In this document: positions 20,529 to 27,541 of the stretch, in pieces
Position numbering within the stretch: the stretch's first letter is position 1
Layout of the letters: each line of letters starts with the position of its first letter
Source of the DNA: an uncultured Halieaceae bacterium
GTDB taxonomy: Bacteria; Pseudomonadota; Gammaproteobacteria; Pseudomonadales; Halieaceae
Direction: 5' to 3'
Assembly: GCA_938074135.1 (NCBI GenBank)
Contig: CALJFL010000014.1
Coordinates: forward strand, 1-27,541
Length of the DNA stretch: 27,541 nucleotides
Translations under genes and position numbers: made by a program
The notes under the pieces: model-generated
Database searches by the model: none
What the model was told of the DNA's origin: nothing
Seen by the model: the letters and a program-made list of their open reading frames with translations, nothing else

Positions 20529-22214
20529 ATGAAGCAAGAACTCACTCAGCTGATCCAACAAGCACTGGATTCGCTGATCGCCCAGGGCCTGTTGCCGGAA
20601 GACTCCGCAGCGATAATCCAGATCGATCGTACGCGAGATAAAAGTCACGGCGATCTGGCCAGTAATATCGCCCTGACGCTGGCCAAATCTGCCCGCAAGA
20701 ACCCTCGGGAGCTGGCCGAGATGATCTGCGCGGCACTGCCGGCAGTGCCATTTCTTACCAAAGCCGAGGTGGCGGGACCAGGCTTCATCAATTTCACCCT
20801 GTCGCAGAACAGCAGCCAGGCTGTGATCGCCAGGGTACTGGAACAGGGCACCAACTTCGGCAAATCGGCAACAGGCGCCGGTCGCAAGGTGCAGGTAGAG
20901 TTCGTGTCAGCAAACCCAACGGGGCCCTTACACGTCGGCCATGGCCGGGGAGCCGCGGTGGGCGACAGTATCTGCCGACTGCTCGCTGCCACTGGCTGGG
21001 ATGTCGCCAGCGAGTTCTACTACAACGATGCCGGGCAACAGATCAACAATCTGGCACTGTCAGTGCAGGCACGGTGCCGCGGCCTGGGGCCCGACGACGA
21101 CAGCTGGCCCGAAGACGGCTACCGTGGCGACTATATCAACGAGGTGGCGCAGGCCTACCTCAGGGGCGATAAGGTCGACGCCGAGGACCAACATGTCGTT
21201 GCCGCCGGCGACCCCGAGGACTCAGAAGCAATCCGTCGCTTCAGTGTTGCTTACCTGCGCCGCGAGCAGGACCTGGACCTCAAGGCGTTTGCCGTGCACT
21301 TCGACAACTATTTCCTGGAATCCGACCTCTACAAGCACGGCGAGGTGGAAAGGACCGTACAGCGACTGATTGAGAATGGCCATACTTACGAGGAAGGCGG
21401 CGCCCTCTGGCTGCGAACTACCGATTTTGGTGATGACAAAGATCGGGTGATGCGTAAATCAGATGGCGGTTTCACTTATTTTCTGCCCGACGTTGCCTAT
21501 CACAAGAACAAGTGGAACCGGGGTTTCGAGCGCGTGATTAATGAGCAGGGCGCCGACCATCACAGCACCGTGACCCGCGTGCGCGCGGGGCTTCAGGCAT
21601 TGGACGAGGGGATACCCGAGGGCTGGCCGGACTATGTCCTGCATCAGATGGTCACCGTCATGCGTGAAGGGCAAGAGGTGAAATTGTCCAAGCGGGCCGG
21701 CAGTTATGTCACCCTGAGGGACCTGATCGACGAAGTAGGCTGCGATGCCACCCGTTATTTCCTGGTGGCACGGGGGCCGAGCTCACAATTAACCTTCGAT
21801 ATCGACCTTGCCCTGTCCCAGAGCAACGACAATCCGGTCTACTACATCCAATACGCCCACGCTCGGGTATGCAGCGTCCTGCGCAAACTGGCGGAACACG
21901 GCTGGCAGTGGCGACCCGCAAATGCGCTGACCCATCTGGACCAGCTGGTCGAAGAGCATGAAAAAGCACTGCTGCGCCGTTTGGACCAGTACCCCGAAAT
22001 CGTGGCCACCGCCGCTGCCCAGAATGAACCTCATTCCGTTGCCAATTACCTGCGCGAACTGGCCGGCGAATTTCACACCTACTACAACGCCCACAAGATG
22101 CTGGTAGACGACCAGCCACTGCGCGACGCCCGCCTGGCGCTTAGCGCAGCGGTGCGCCAGGTTATCGCCAACGGCCTGGACCTGCTGGGTGTATCTGCAC
22201 CCGAGTCGATGTAG
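20529..22214 (+). CDS. argS: Arginyl-tRNA synthetase
   Basis: ArgS is a class I synthetase that charges tRNA-Arg. The 561-residue product has the N-terminal Add-1 domain, ending around GPGFINFTL (83-91). The HIGH box is the variant HVGHGRG (135-141), preceded by [11 protein letters not shown], and the KMSKS-equivalent is KLSKR (385-389). The C-terminal anticodon-binding alpha-helical domain includes [14 protein letters not shown]. Family length is about 560-580. ATG 20529 has no strong ribosome site (AGGT lies about 12 bases upstream). The next gene starts 2 nt after the stop, so argS probably heads the unit running through the SPOR gene and hslVU. Confidence 0.97.
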   Translation: MKQELTQLIQQALDSLIAQGLLPEDSAAIIQIDRTRDKSHGDLASNIALTLAKSARKNPRELAEMICAALPAVPFLTKAEVAGPGFINFTLSQNSSQAVIARVLEQGTNFGKSATGAGRKVQVEFVSANPTGPLHVGHGRGAAVGDSICRLLAATGWDVASEFYYNDAGQQINNLALSVQARCRGLGPDDDSWPEDGYRGDYINEVAQAYLRGDKVDAEDQHVVAAGDPEDSEAIRRFSVAYLRREQDLDLKAFAVHFDNYFLESDLYKHGEVERTVQRLIENGHTYEEGGALWLRTTDFGDDKDRVMRKSDGGFTYFLPDVAYHKNKWNRGFERVINEQGADHHSTVTRVRAGLQALDEGIPEGWPDYVLHQMVTVMREGQEVKLSKRAGSYVTLRDLIDEVGCDATRYFLVARGPSSQLTFDIDLALSQSNDNPVYYIQYAHARVCSVLRKLAEHGWQWRPANALTHLDQLVEEHEKALLRRLDQYPEIVATAAAQNEPHSVANYLRELAGEFHTYYNAHKMLVDDQPLRDARLALSAAVRQVIANGLDLLGVSAPESM

Positions 22215-22216
22215 CC

Positions 22217-22795
22217 ATGGCCAGGGACTACGCCAAGCAACGTAAAGCCTCCCTGGCGAAACCCGCCGGGAAGAAAGCACCCGCGCGCAAAAAGGCCACG
22301 CCAGCAGCGACGCATCACAGTAGCCCGTGGCGCTGGTACGGGGCCGGGCTGGCAAGCGGGCTGTTTCTCAGTTTCCTGCTCTACATGGCCACCCTGCCCG
22401 CAGAGCCAGGAACCGAGCCAGCAGTCGTCGCCAGCGAGACAGCAACAGCCAGCAAGCCAAAGCCCCGCTTTGACTTCTACACCTTGTTACCAGAGCAGAA
22501 AATGGAAGTGGACGTTGATCCCGCCGAGGTTATGCAAACCCGCACCAGCGCCAACACTGAGGCCTACCTGCTGCAGGCAGGCTCTTTCCGCCAACGCGAA
22601 GACGCCGATCGCCGAAGGGCTGAATTACTGCTGCTGGGACTGGAGCCCAAGGTGGAGGAAACCAACGGCGACAATGGCCAGTGGTTCAGGGTTTACGTTG
22701 GGCCGTTTGCCAACCGCTCTGCCATGGCCAAGGCCCGCAGCCTGACCGCCGCCCAAAATATAGATACCCTTTTGCTGAAACGCGGCACCCCCTGA
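22217..22795 (+). CDS. SPOR-domain membrane protein (FtsN-like)
   Basis: The 192-residue product has a lysine- and alanine-rich cytoplasmic tail (1-38) and one membrane helix (about 40-60). A proline- and alanine-rich periplasmic linker follows, then a segment FDFYTLLPE (85-93), then a C-terminal SPOR domain (about 115-187) with [21 protein letters not shown] and [13 protein letters not shown] domains bind denuded glycan at the division septum, and [13 protein letters not shown] segments are frequent in FtsN-like proteins of this gene position (argS-SPOR-hslV). A septal role is therefore likely, but whether it replaces FtsN is inference. It starts 2 nt after argS and ends 64 nt before the hslV start. 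No specific symbol is justified. Confidence 0.9.
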   Translation: MARDYAKQRKASLAKPAGKKAPARKKATPAATHHSSPWRWYGAGLASGLFLSFLLYMATLPAEPGTEPAVVASETATASKPKPRFDFYTLLPEQKMEVDVDPAEVMQTRTSANTEAYLLQAGSFRQREDADRRRAELLLLGLEPKVEETNGDNGQWFRVYVGPFANRSAMAKARSLTAAQNIDTLLLKRGTP

Positions 22796-22848
22796 CCACA
22801 GGGGCTTGAAAATCAGCCCTGGCACCGCCATATCTGTCCGACTACTCC

Positions 22849-22852
22849 GGAG
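22849..22852 (+). promoter_or_regulatory. Ribosome binding site fixing the hslV GTG start
   Basis: GGAG is followed by seven bases (AAACACA) and GTG at 22860. This favours a GTG start over the in-frame ATG at 22806, which would add 18 residues absent from the family. Confidence 0.75.
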
Positions 22853-22859
22853 AAACACA

Positions 22860-23399
22860 GTGGAACAATTCAGAGGCACCACCATCCTGTCCGTGCGCAG
22901 GGGCAACACCGTAGTCATTGGCGGAGATGGCCAGGTATCCATGGGCAATACCGTGATGAAAGGCAACGCTCGCAAGGTGCGGCGCCTCTATAAAGACCAG
23001 GTACTGGCCGGTTTTGCCGGCGGTACCGCCGATGCATTCACCCTGTTCGAGCTGTTCGAGGCCCAGTTGGATAAGCATCAGGGACACCTGGTGAGAGCTG
23101 CGGTGGAGCTGGCCAAGGCCTGGCGTACCGAGCGCGCGCTGCGCCAGCTGGAAGCGCTGCTGGCCGTGGCCGACAAGGATACCTCCCTGGTTATCTCAGG
23201 GAACGGCGACGTCATCGAGCCTGAAGACAACCTCATTGCCATAGGCTCGGGCGGCTCCTTTGCCCAGGCCGCCGCCAGGGCGCTGATCGACAATACTGAC
23301 CTGGGCGCCCGGGAGATCGTGGAGCGGGGCCTGTCGATCGCTGGAGATATCTGCATTTACACCAACCACAACCAAACTATCGAACAACTGGATTTCTGA
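22860..23399 (+). CDS. hslV: ATP-dependent protease HslVU, peptidase subunit
   Basis: HslV (ClpQ) is the double-hexamer threonine peptidase of the HslUV protease in the cytoplasm. From GTG 22860 the product is 179 residues. A six-residue propeptide (MEQFRG) precedes the catalytic Thr (T7) of TTILSVRR. It continues with [33 protein letters not shown], the [13 protein letters not shown] segment and IAIGSGG. The E. coli enzyme starts directly MTTIVSVRR, so here maturation must cut between Gly and Thr, as known for HslV proteins with longer N-termini. The reading frame extends to 22806, but the ribosome site and family length favour 22860. The stop is immediately followed by hslU. Confidence 0.96.
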   Translation: MEQFRGTTILSVRRGNTVVIGGDGQVSMGNTVMKGNARKVRRLYKDQVLAGFAGGTADAFTLFELFEAQLDKHQGHLVRAAVELAKAWRTERALRQLEALLAVADKDTSLVISGNGDVIEPEDNLIAIGSGGSFAQAAARALIDNTDLGAREIVERGLSIAGDICIYTNHNQTIEQLDF

Positions 23400-24722
23400 A
23401 TGTCCAATATGACCCCCCGCGAGATCGTTCACGAGCTCGACAAACACATCATCGGCCAGGAAGACGCCAAGCGCGCAGTGGCCATTGCCCTGCGTAACCG
23501 CTGGCGGCGGATGCAGCTGCCGGAAGCCCTGCGCAGTGAAATCACCCCGAAGAACATCCTGATGATTGGCCCCACCGGCGTTGGTAAAACCGAGATCGCC
23601 CGCCGCCTGGCCAGGCTCGCCAACGCTCCTTTCGTGAAGGTCGAAGCCACCAAATTTACCGAGGTGGGCTATGTGGGACGCGATGTGGAGTCGATCGTCC
23701 GCGACCTTGCAGATATGGCGGTGAAGCTTTATCGAGAACAGGAAATGGTGCGGGTGCGGTCGCTGGCCGAGGAAGCTGCCGAGGAGCGCGTCCTGGACGT
23801 TCTCCTACCACCCGCTCGCGACACCCAGACTGACGGTAATTCCAGCACTCGCCAGTTGTTGCGCAAGAAGCTGCGCGAAGGCGATCTCGATGACAAGGAG
23901 ATCGAGGTAGAACTAAGCAGCAGACCAGCCGGCGTGGAGATCATGGCGCCTCCGGGCATGGAGGAAATGACCAGTCAGCTTCAGGGCATGTTTTCCAACA
24001 TGTCACGCCAGCAGACCAAAACCAGCAAAATGACAGTGAAAGCGGCTTTCGAGGCGCTGTGCGACGAGGAAGCCTCGAAGATGGTGAACGAGGAAGAGCT
24101 CAAGCAGAAGGCGATCAACGCCGCGGAGCAGAACGGTATCGTGTTCATCGACGAATTGGACAAGGTCGCCAAGCGCAGCGAGGGCGCCGGCGCCGATGTG
24201 TCGCGAGAGGGTGTTCAGCGCGACCTGCTGCCCCTGATCGAGGGCTCAACGGTCAGCACCAAGCACGGCATGATCAAGACCGATCATATCCTTTTCATTG
24301 CCTCAGGCGCCTTCCACCTGGCCAAGCCCTCTGACCTGATTCCCGAGTTACAGGGTCGCCTGCCGATCCGGGTCGAGCTCAATGCCCTTAGTCCGGAAGA
24401 CTTTGAACGTATCCTCACCGAACCCGACGCATCGCTGACTGAGCAATACCAGGCGCTGTTGGCCACCGAGGGGCTGGATATCAGCTTTACCGAGGATGGC
24501 TTGCGGCGCATCGCCGAGACAGCCTGGCAGGTCAACGAAAGCACGGAAAATATCGGCGCCCGTCGTCTGCATACGGTCATGGAACGCTTGCTCGAGCACC
24601 TGTCTTTCAGTGCCGCTGATACGGGCCTGGAGGGCGAGGCAATCAAGATTGATGCCGACTATGTCGACCAGCAGTTGGCCGAGCTGAGTGCCGACGAAGA
24701 CCTGTCACGATTCATTCTCTAG
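23400..24722 (+). CDS. hslU: ATP-dependent protease HslVU, ATPase subunit
   Basis: HslU (ClpY) is the AAA+ hexamer that unfolds substrates and feeds them to HslV. The 440-residue product has Walker A GPTGVGKT (57-64) and the pore loop GYVG (90-93). A charged intermediate (I) domain lies at about 110-230 and Walker B is VFIDE (248-252). Sensor-2/arginine motif [13 protein letters not shown] is in the small domain. The C-terminal tail ends SRFIL, the segment that docks between HslV subunits and activates them. Length is as in E. coli (443). ATG 23400 directly follows the hslV stop, so the two are translated as a pair. Confidence 0.98.
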   Translation: MSNMTPREIVHELDKHIIGQEDAKRAVAIALRNRWRRMQLPEALRSEITPKNILMIGPTGVGKTEIARRLARLANAPFVKVEATKFTEVGYVGRDVESIVRDLADMAVKLYREQEMVRVRSLAEEAAEERVLDVLLPPARDTQTDGNSSTRQLLRKKLREGDLDDKEIEVELSSRPAGVEIMAPPGMEEMTSQLQGMFSNMSRQQTKTSKMTVKAAFEALCDEEASKMVNEEELKQKAINAAEQNGIVFIDELDKVAKRSEGAGADVSREGVQRDLLPLIEGSTVSTKHGMIKTDHILFIASGAFHLAKPSDLIPELQGRLPIRVELNALSPEDFERILTEPDASLTEQYQALLATEGLDISFTEDGLRRIAETAWQVNESTENIGARRLHTVMERLLEHLSFSAADTGLEGEAIKIDADYVDQQLAELSADEDLSRFIL

Positions 24723-24731
24723 GACACCGGC

Positions 24732-25124
24732 ATGACTGATTCCGACCAGCGCCCCACCGGCATTAACCTGCACAGTCGTTCCAGGCAGCTGGCGCTCGAG
24801 TACGGGAGCGGCGAATCCTACTCACTGAGCTGTGAGTACCTGCGGGTTTATTCACCCTCCGCCGAGGTCCGCGGCCATGGACCCGGCCAGGAAGTGCTGC
24901 AAACAGGCAAGGCCAAGGTCAACATAAAATCGATCAAACCCGTCGGGCACTACGCCCTGCAACTGGTTTTCGATGATGGCCACGATACCGGTCTTTACTC
25001 ATGGTCTTACCTGTATGAGCTATGCATCAATCAGGAGGCGTGGTGGCAAAGCTATCTCGACAAGCTGGCCGCTGCCGGGGAAACCAGAGACCCGGATGTA
25101 CAGGTCATCCAGTTCGATCCCTGA
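24732..25124 (+). CDS. DUF971 domain protein (gamma-butyrobetaine hydroxylase N-terminal-like)
   Basis: The 130-residue product matches the small DUF971 family commonly found downstream of hslU. Visible features are a beta-rich core with [29 protein letters not shown] broken across 20-50, a [22 protein letters not shown] segment (about 63-85) and [12 protein letters not shown] (about 86-97). This fold occurs as the N-terminal domain of gamma-butyrobetaine hydroxylases. In DUF971 proteins of iron-sulphur contexts it has been linked to Fe-S handling, but nothing here proves a function. AGGA overlaps the hslU stop and lies seven bases before ATG, indicating cotranscription with hslVU. In Pseudomonas the pha genes follow; here ubiE does. 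Confidence 0.88.
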   Translation: MTDSDQRPTGINLHSRSRQLALEYGSGESYSLSCEYLRVYSPSAEVRGHGPGQEVLQTGKAKVNIKSIKPVGHYALQLVFDDGHDTGLYSWSYLYELCINQEAWWQSYLDKLAAAGETRDPDVQVIQFDP

Positions 25125-25136
25125 GAATCCGCCCGC

Positions 25137-25166
25137 CTGACCAAAGCTGGCTCATCGCGTTACAAT
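25137..25166 (+). promoter_or_regulatory. Candidate promoter for ubiE-ubiJ-ubiB
   Basis: CTGACC (25137-25142) and TACAAT (25161-25166) are 18 bases apart in the 71-base gap before ubiE. The start would be near 25173, giving a short leader with GGAG five bases before ATG. The -10 is good (5 of 6) and the -35 fair (4 of 6). Confidence 0.5.
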
Positions 25167-25195
25167 ACGCTCGCATCAACCAAGGCGGAGTCGCC

Positions 25196-25948
25196 ATGAG
25201 CAGCGAAAAAGACACCACCCATTTCGGTTACCGGGAGGTCGACAAAGAGGCCAAAGCCGGACTGGTGGCAGAGGTTTTTGACTCAGTGGCGGCGCGCTAC
25301 GACGTCATGAATGACCTGATGTCGGCAGGTATACACCGTCTGTGGAAGCGTTTCACTATCGAGTTGAGCGGTGTCCGCAAAGGCAATGCGGTACTGGATA
25401 TCGCCGGTGGTACCGGCGATCTCGCTGCCCGTTTTGCGGAAATCGTTGGCCCTGAGGGCCGGGTGGTACTCGCTGATATCAACGGCGCCATGCTTGAGGT
25501 TGGTCGCGACAAACTGCTGGATACCGGCAGGCAGGGCAACATCGAGTTCGTGCAGGCGGATGCCCAGGATCTGCCATTTCCCGACGATAGCTTCGACTGC
25601 GTGACCATCGCCTTCGGCCTGCGCAATGTTACCGATAAGGACAAGGCGCTGCGCTCCATGCTGCGGGTCCTGAAACCGGGTGGCCGACTGCTGGTGCTGG
25701 AGTTTTCCAAGCCGGCAAACCCACTGCTAAACCGTGCCTATGACACCTACTCCTTCAGGGTGCTGCCATTCATGGGCAAACTGGTCGCCAATGACAGTGA
25801 GAGTTACCAGTACCTGGCAGAATCCATACGCATGCATCCAGATCAGGAGACCCTGAAGGACATGATGGAAGACGCTGGATTCAGCCGCTGCGAATACCAC
25901 GATATGACCGGCGGCATCGTCGCCCTGCACAAGGGCATCAAGGCCTGA
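25196..25948 (+). CDS. ubiE: Ubiquinone/menaquinone biosynthesis C-methyltransferase
   Basis: UbiE uses S-adenosylmethionine to C-methylate 2-polyprenyl-6-methoxy-1,4-benzoquinol (and demethylmenaquinol where present). The 250-residue product from ATG 25196 has THFGYREV (8-15), SAM motif [11 protein letters not shown] (66-75), [11 protein letters not shown] (motif II region) and [33 protein letters not shown] and [17 protein letters not shown] follow. E. coli UbiE is 251 residues and nearly the same in these blocks. GGAG lies five bases before this ATG. An upstream in-frame ATG at 25022 lies inside the DUF971 gene and is not credible. ubiJ starts one base after the stop. Confidence 0.97.
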   Translation: MSSEKDTTHFGYREVDKEAKAGLVAEVFDSVAARYDVMNDLMSAGIHRLWKRFTIELSGVRKGNAVLDIAGGTGDLAARFAEIVGPEGRVVLADINGAMLEVGRDKLLDTGRQGNIEFVQADAQDLPFPDDSFDCVTIAFGLRNVTDKDKALRSMLRVLKPGGRLLVLEFSKPANPLLNRAYDTYSFRVLPFMGKLVANDSESYQYLAESIRMHPDQETLKDMMEDAGFSRCEYHDMTGGIVALHKGIKA

Positions 25949-25949
25949 A

Positions 25950-26591
25950 ATGACCGAAGGCATCAACCCCACCTTGCACACCGCTGGCCTGGCGACCCTG
26001 GAAGGCCTGATAAATCGAGCGTTGACGCTGGCACCGCGGGCCAGTGCGGAGCTCGCCGAGCTGGAAGACTGCGTGTTTGCCCTGGAATGCACCTCTCCGG
26101 TACTGGACATCTACCTGCAACCGGGGCGGGGAAAAGTTCGCCTGATGGGAATTTACGACGGGCCCGTCACTACCCGCGTCAGGGGCGCGGCAGCCGATTT
26201 CACCGAACTGGCTGCCTCTGATGACCCCGCCGCCAGCCTGATCAATGGCGCGCTCGAGCTGGAAGGCGATAGTGCACCGCTGCTGGAGCTGCAACAGATC
26301 CTCGGGACGCTCGACATCGATTGGGAAGCACCCTTGGTTGATACGCTGGGAGATGTCGTCGGCCACCAACTCGCCGAAGTACTGCGTGCGGGCTTCAGTT
26401 GGGGGCGTGAAACCCGAGGCAGCCTGGAGCGACAGCTGGAGGAGTTCATCCACGAGGAAGCCAGGCTCAGTCCGCCGCGGCTGGAACTCGAGGATTTCTA
26501 TGGTGACGTACAGGAGCTGTCGCTGCGAGTTGAACGCCTGGAATCGCGCAGCCGGCGGCTGCGCCAGAAAATAGCTCAACTGAAGGCCTGA
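25950..26591 (+). CDS. ubiJ: Ubiquinone biosynthesis accessory factor UbiJ (SCP2 domain)
   Basis: UbiJ is a soluble sterol-carrier-like (SCP2) protein that, with UbiK, binds polyprenyl lipid intermediates in the cytoplasmic Ubi complex. The 213-residue product has an N-terminal helix ([16 protein letters not shown], about 13-28). An SCP2-like beta domain follows with [13 protein letters not shown] and the [15 protein letters not shown] segment. The C-terminal region becomes charged and ends in a short coiled coil (about 182-213, [21 protein letters not shown]). Length matches E. coli UbiJ (201). It sits between ubiE and ubiB in the conserved order, one base after ubiE and seven before ubiB, so the three are cotranscribed. 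Confidence 0.93.
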   Translation: MTEGINPTLHTAGLATLEGLINRALTLAPRASAELAELEDCVFALECTSPVLDIYLQPGRGKVRLMGIYDGPVTTRVRGAAADFTELAASDDPAASLINGALELEGDSAPLLELQQILGTLDIDWEAPLVDTLGDVVGHQLAEVLRAGFSWGRETRGSLERQLEEFIHEEARLSPPRLELEDFYGDVQELSLRVERLESRSRRLRQKIAQLKA

Positions 26592-26598
26592 CCCAGAC

Positions 26599-27541
26599 AT
26601 GTCACGCCTGGCACGACTGGCCACTATCATTCGTATCATCGGCCACTATCGGCTCGACGAGCTGGTCGACAGCGAGCGTCTGCCGGCGCTGCCCCGGTAT
26701 GCACTGAAACTGTCTCCCTGGCGACTCGCCAGGGCCCCACAGCTGAATCGTGGCGAGCGCATACGCTGCGCTCTCGAGGAGCTGGGCCCGGTTTTTATCA
26801 AGTTTGGCCAGATGCTCTCAACCCGCCGGGACTTGCTACCAGAGGATATCGCCGACGAACTGGCCAGGCTGCAGGATGAGGTGCCCCCCTTCCCGCAGGA
26901 GCAATCCGTAGCCATCATTGAAGCCGCCCTGGGCAAGCCGGTGGAGGAGCTATACACAAGTTTCGAGCGCACCCCAATGGCCTCCGCCTCGGTCGCCCAG
27001 GTTCATGCAGCCACCCTGCCCGGCGGCAAGCAGGTAGTCGTAAAGGTGGTACGCCCGGACATAGAGCCGGTCATACGCCAGGATATCGCCCTGATGATGA
27101 CCCTGGCACGGCTGGTGCGAAATTACTTCCCCGACGGCCGTCGTCTGCGTCCCGTGGAGGTCGTCAGCGACTACGAACTGACTATTCTCGACGAACTGGA
27201 CCTGGCCAGGGAGGCTGCCAACGCCTCCCAGTTGCGCCGTAATTTCGACAACAGCAACCTGGTGTATGTGCCGGAGGTCTACTGGGAGTACACCCGCCGC
27301 AGCGTATTCACCATGGAACGGATCAGCGGCATCCCGGTCACCGACATGGACACCCTGCGGGCAAGGGGTGTCGACCTGAAGTTACTGGGCGAGCGCGGTG
27401 TGGAGATTTTTTTCACCCAGGTTTTTCGCGACAGCTTCTTTCATGCCGACATGCACCCGGGCAATATCTTCGTCGACGCTACCGATCCGGCGGACCCCTC
27501 CTACATCGCCGTGGACTGCGCCATCATTGGCAGCCTGAGCG
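26599..27541 (+). CDS. ubiB: Ubiquinone biosynthesis atypical kinase/ATPase UbiB (3' end cut by window edge)
   Basis: UbiB is a membrane-associated protein-kinase-like ATPase needed for ubiquinone synthesis, thought to help extract lipid intermediates. The 314 visible residues (family about 540) start at ATG 26599. They contain the family KxGQ motif KFGQ (68-71) in [17 protein letters not shown] and the alanine-rich loop ASASVAQVH. The catalytic lysine is in VVVKVVRPD. The ExD-type helix [14 protein letters not shown] follows, then the HADMHPGN catalytic loop (282-289). The DFG-equivalent reads D306-C307-A308, where E. coli has DCG. The missing part holds the rest of the C-lobe and the two C-terminal membrane helices. 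GAAGG lies about 12 bases upstream of the start, a loose spacing. Confidence 0.97.
   Translation, partial: MSRLARLATIIRIIGHYRLDELVDSERLPALPRYALKLSPWRLARAPQLNRGERIRCALEELGPVFIKFGQMLSTRRDLLPEDIADELARLQDEVPPFPQEQSVAIIEAALGKPVEELYTSFERTPMASASVAQVHAATLPGGKQVVVKVVRPDIEPVIRQDIALMMTLARLVRNYFPDGRRLRPVEVVSDYELTILDELDLAREAANASQLRRNFDNSNLVYVPEVYWEYTRRSVFTMERISGIPVTDMDTLRARGVDLKLLGERGVEIFFTQVFRDSFFHADMHPGNIFVDATDPADPSYIAVDCAIIGSLS

Noticed and set aside
22806..22859. 18-residue N-terminal extension of HslV
   Set aside because: No ribosome site at 22806 and no such extension in the family; GTG 22860 is well supported.
25022..25195. 58-residue N-terminal extension of UbiE
   Set aside because: It would start within the DUF971 gene; the ATG at 25196 has a good ribosome site and gives the family length of 250 residues.

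Overview
The window is ordinary chromosomal DNA from a gammaproteobacterium. It is dense in genes (22 protein genes, no gap over about 200 bases), with fairly even GC-rich composition. I see no insertion sequence, prophage, tRNA, rRNA or CRISPR array. Gene order follows what I recall of the Pseudomonas aeruginosa PA5034-PA5065 stretch (hemE-gltD-gltB-aroB-aroK-pilQPONM / ponA / malic enzyme / rpmE / priA-argS-SPOR-hslV-hslU-DUF971 ... ubiE-ubiJ-ubiB). The differences are no damX gene between aroB and gltB and no polyhydroxyalkanoate genes between the DUF971 gene and ubiE. The protein style, for example HslV beginning M-E-Q-F-R-G before the catalytic Thr, suggests a marine gammaproteobacterium near Cellvibrionales/Halieaceae. 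That placement is inference.

Left part (1-13750, all minus strand). Reading in the direction of transcription, pilM-N-O-P-Q comes first (type IV pilus inner-membrane alignment complex and outer-membrane secretin). aroK and aroB follow (shikimate pathway), then gltB-gltD (NADPH glutamate synthase) and hemE (porphyrin synthesis), which runs off the left edge lacking only its last residue or two and the stop. Spacing inside the pil block is 1 to 10 nt. The aroK-aroB junction carries a strong hairpin, and gltB has its own candidate promoter.

Middle (13751-18246). A 175-base AT-rich divergent region separates pilM from ponA (penicillin-binding protein 1A, plus strand). ponA converges on a malic enzyme gene (minus). 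Upstream of that lie a two-block palindrome, a clear intrinsic terminator, and rpmE (zinc-type ribosomal protein L31, minus). A compact divergent promoter region then serves rpmE and priA, and the rpmE 5' leader can fold next to its ribosome binding site.

Right part (18247-27541, all plus strand). priA (replication restart helicase) is followed by argS, a SPOR-domain membrane protein, hslV-hslU (ATP-dependent protease), a DUF971 protein, and the ubiquinone genes ubiE, ubiJ and ubiB. ubiB is cut by the right edge.

I found no convincing undescribed system. The observations most worth checking are small non-coding elements: the aroK-aroB hairpin, the palindrome upstream of the malic enzyme gene, the rpmE leader and the pilM leader. 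A few protein details also deserve a look.
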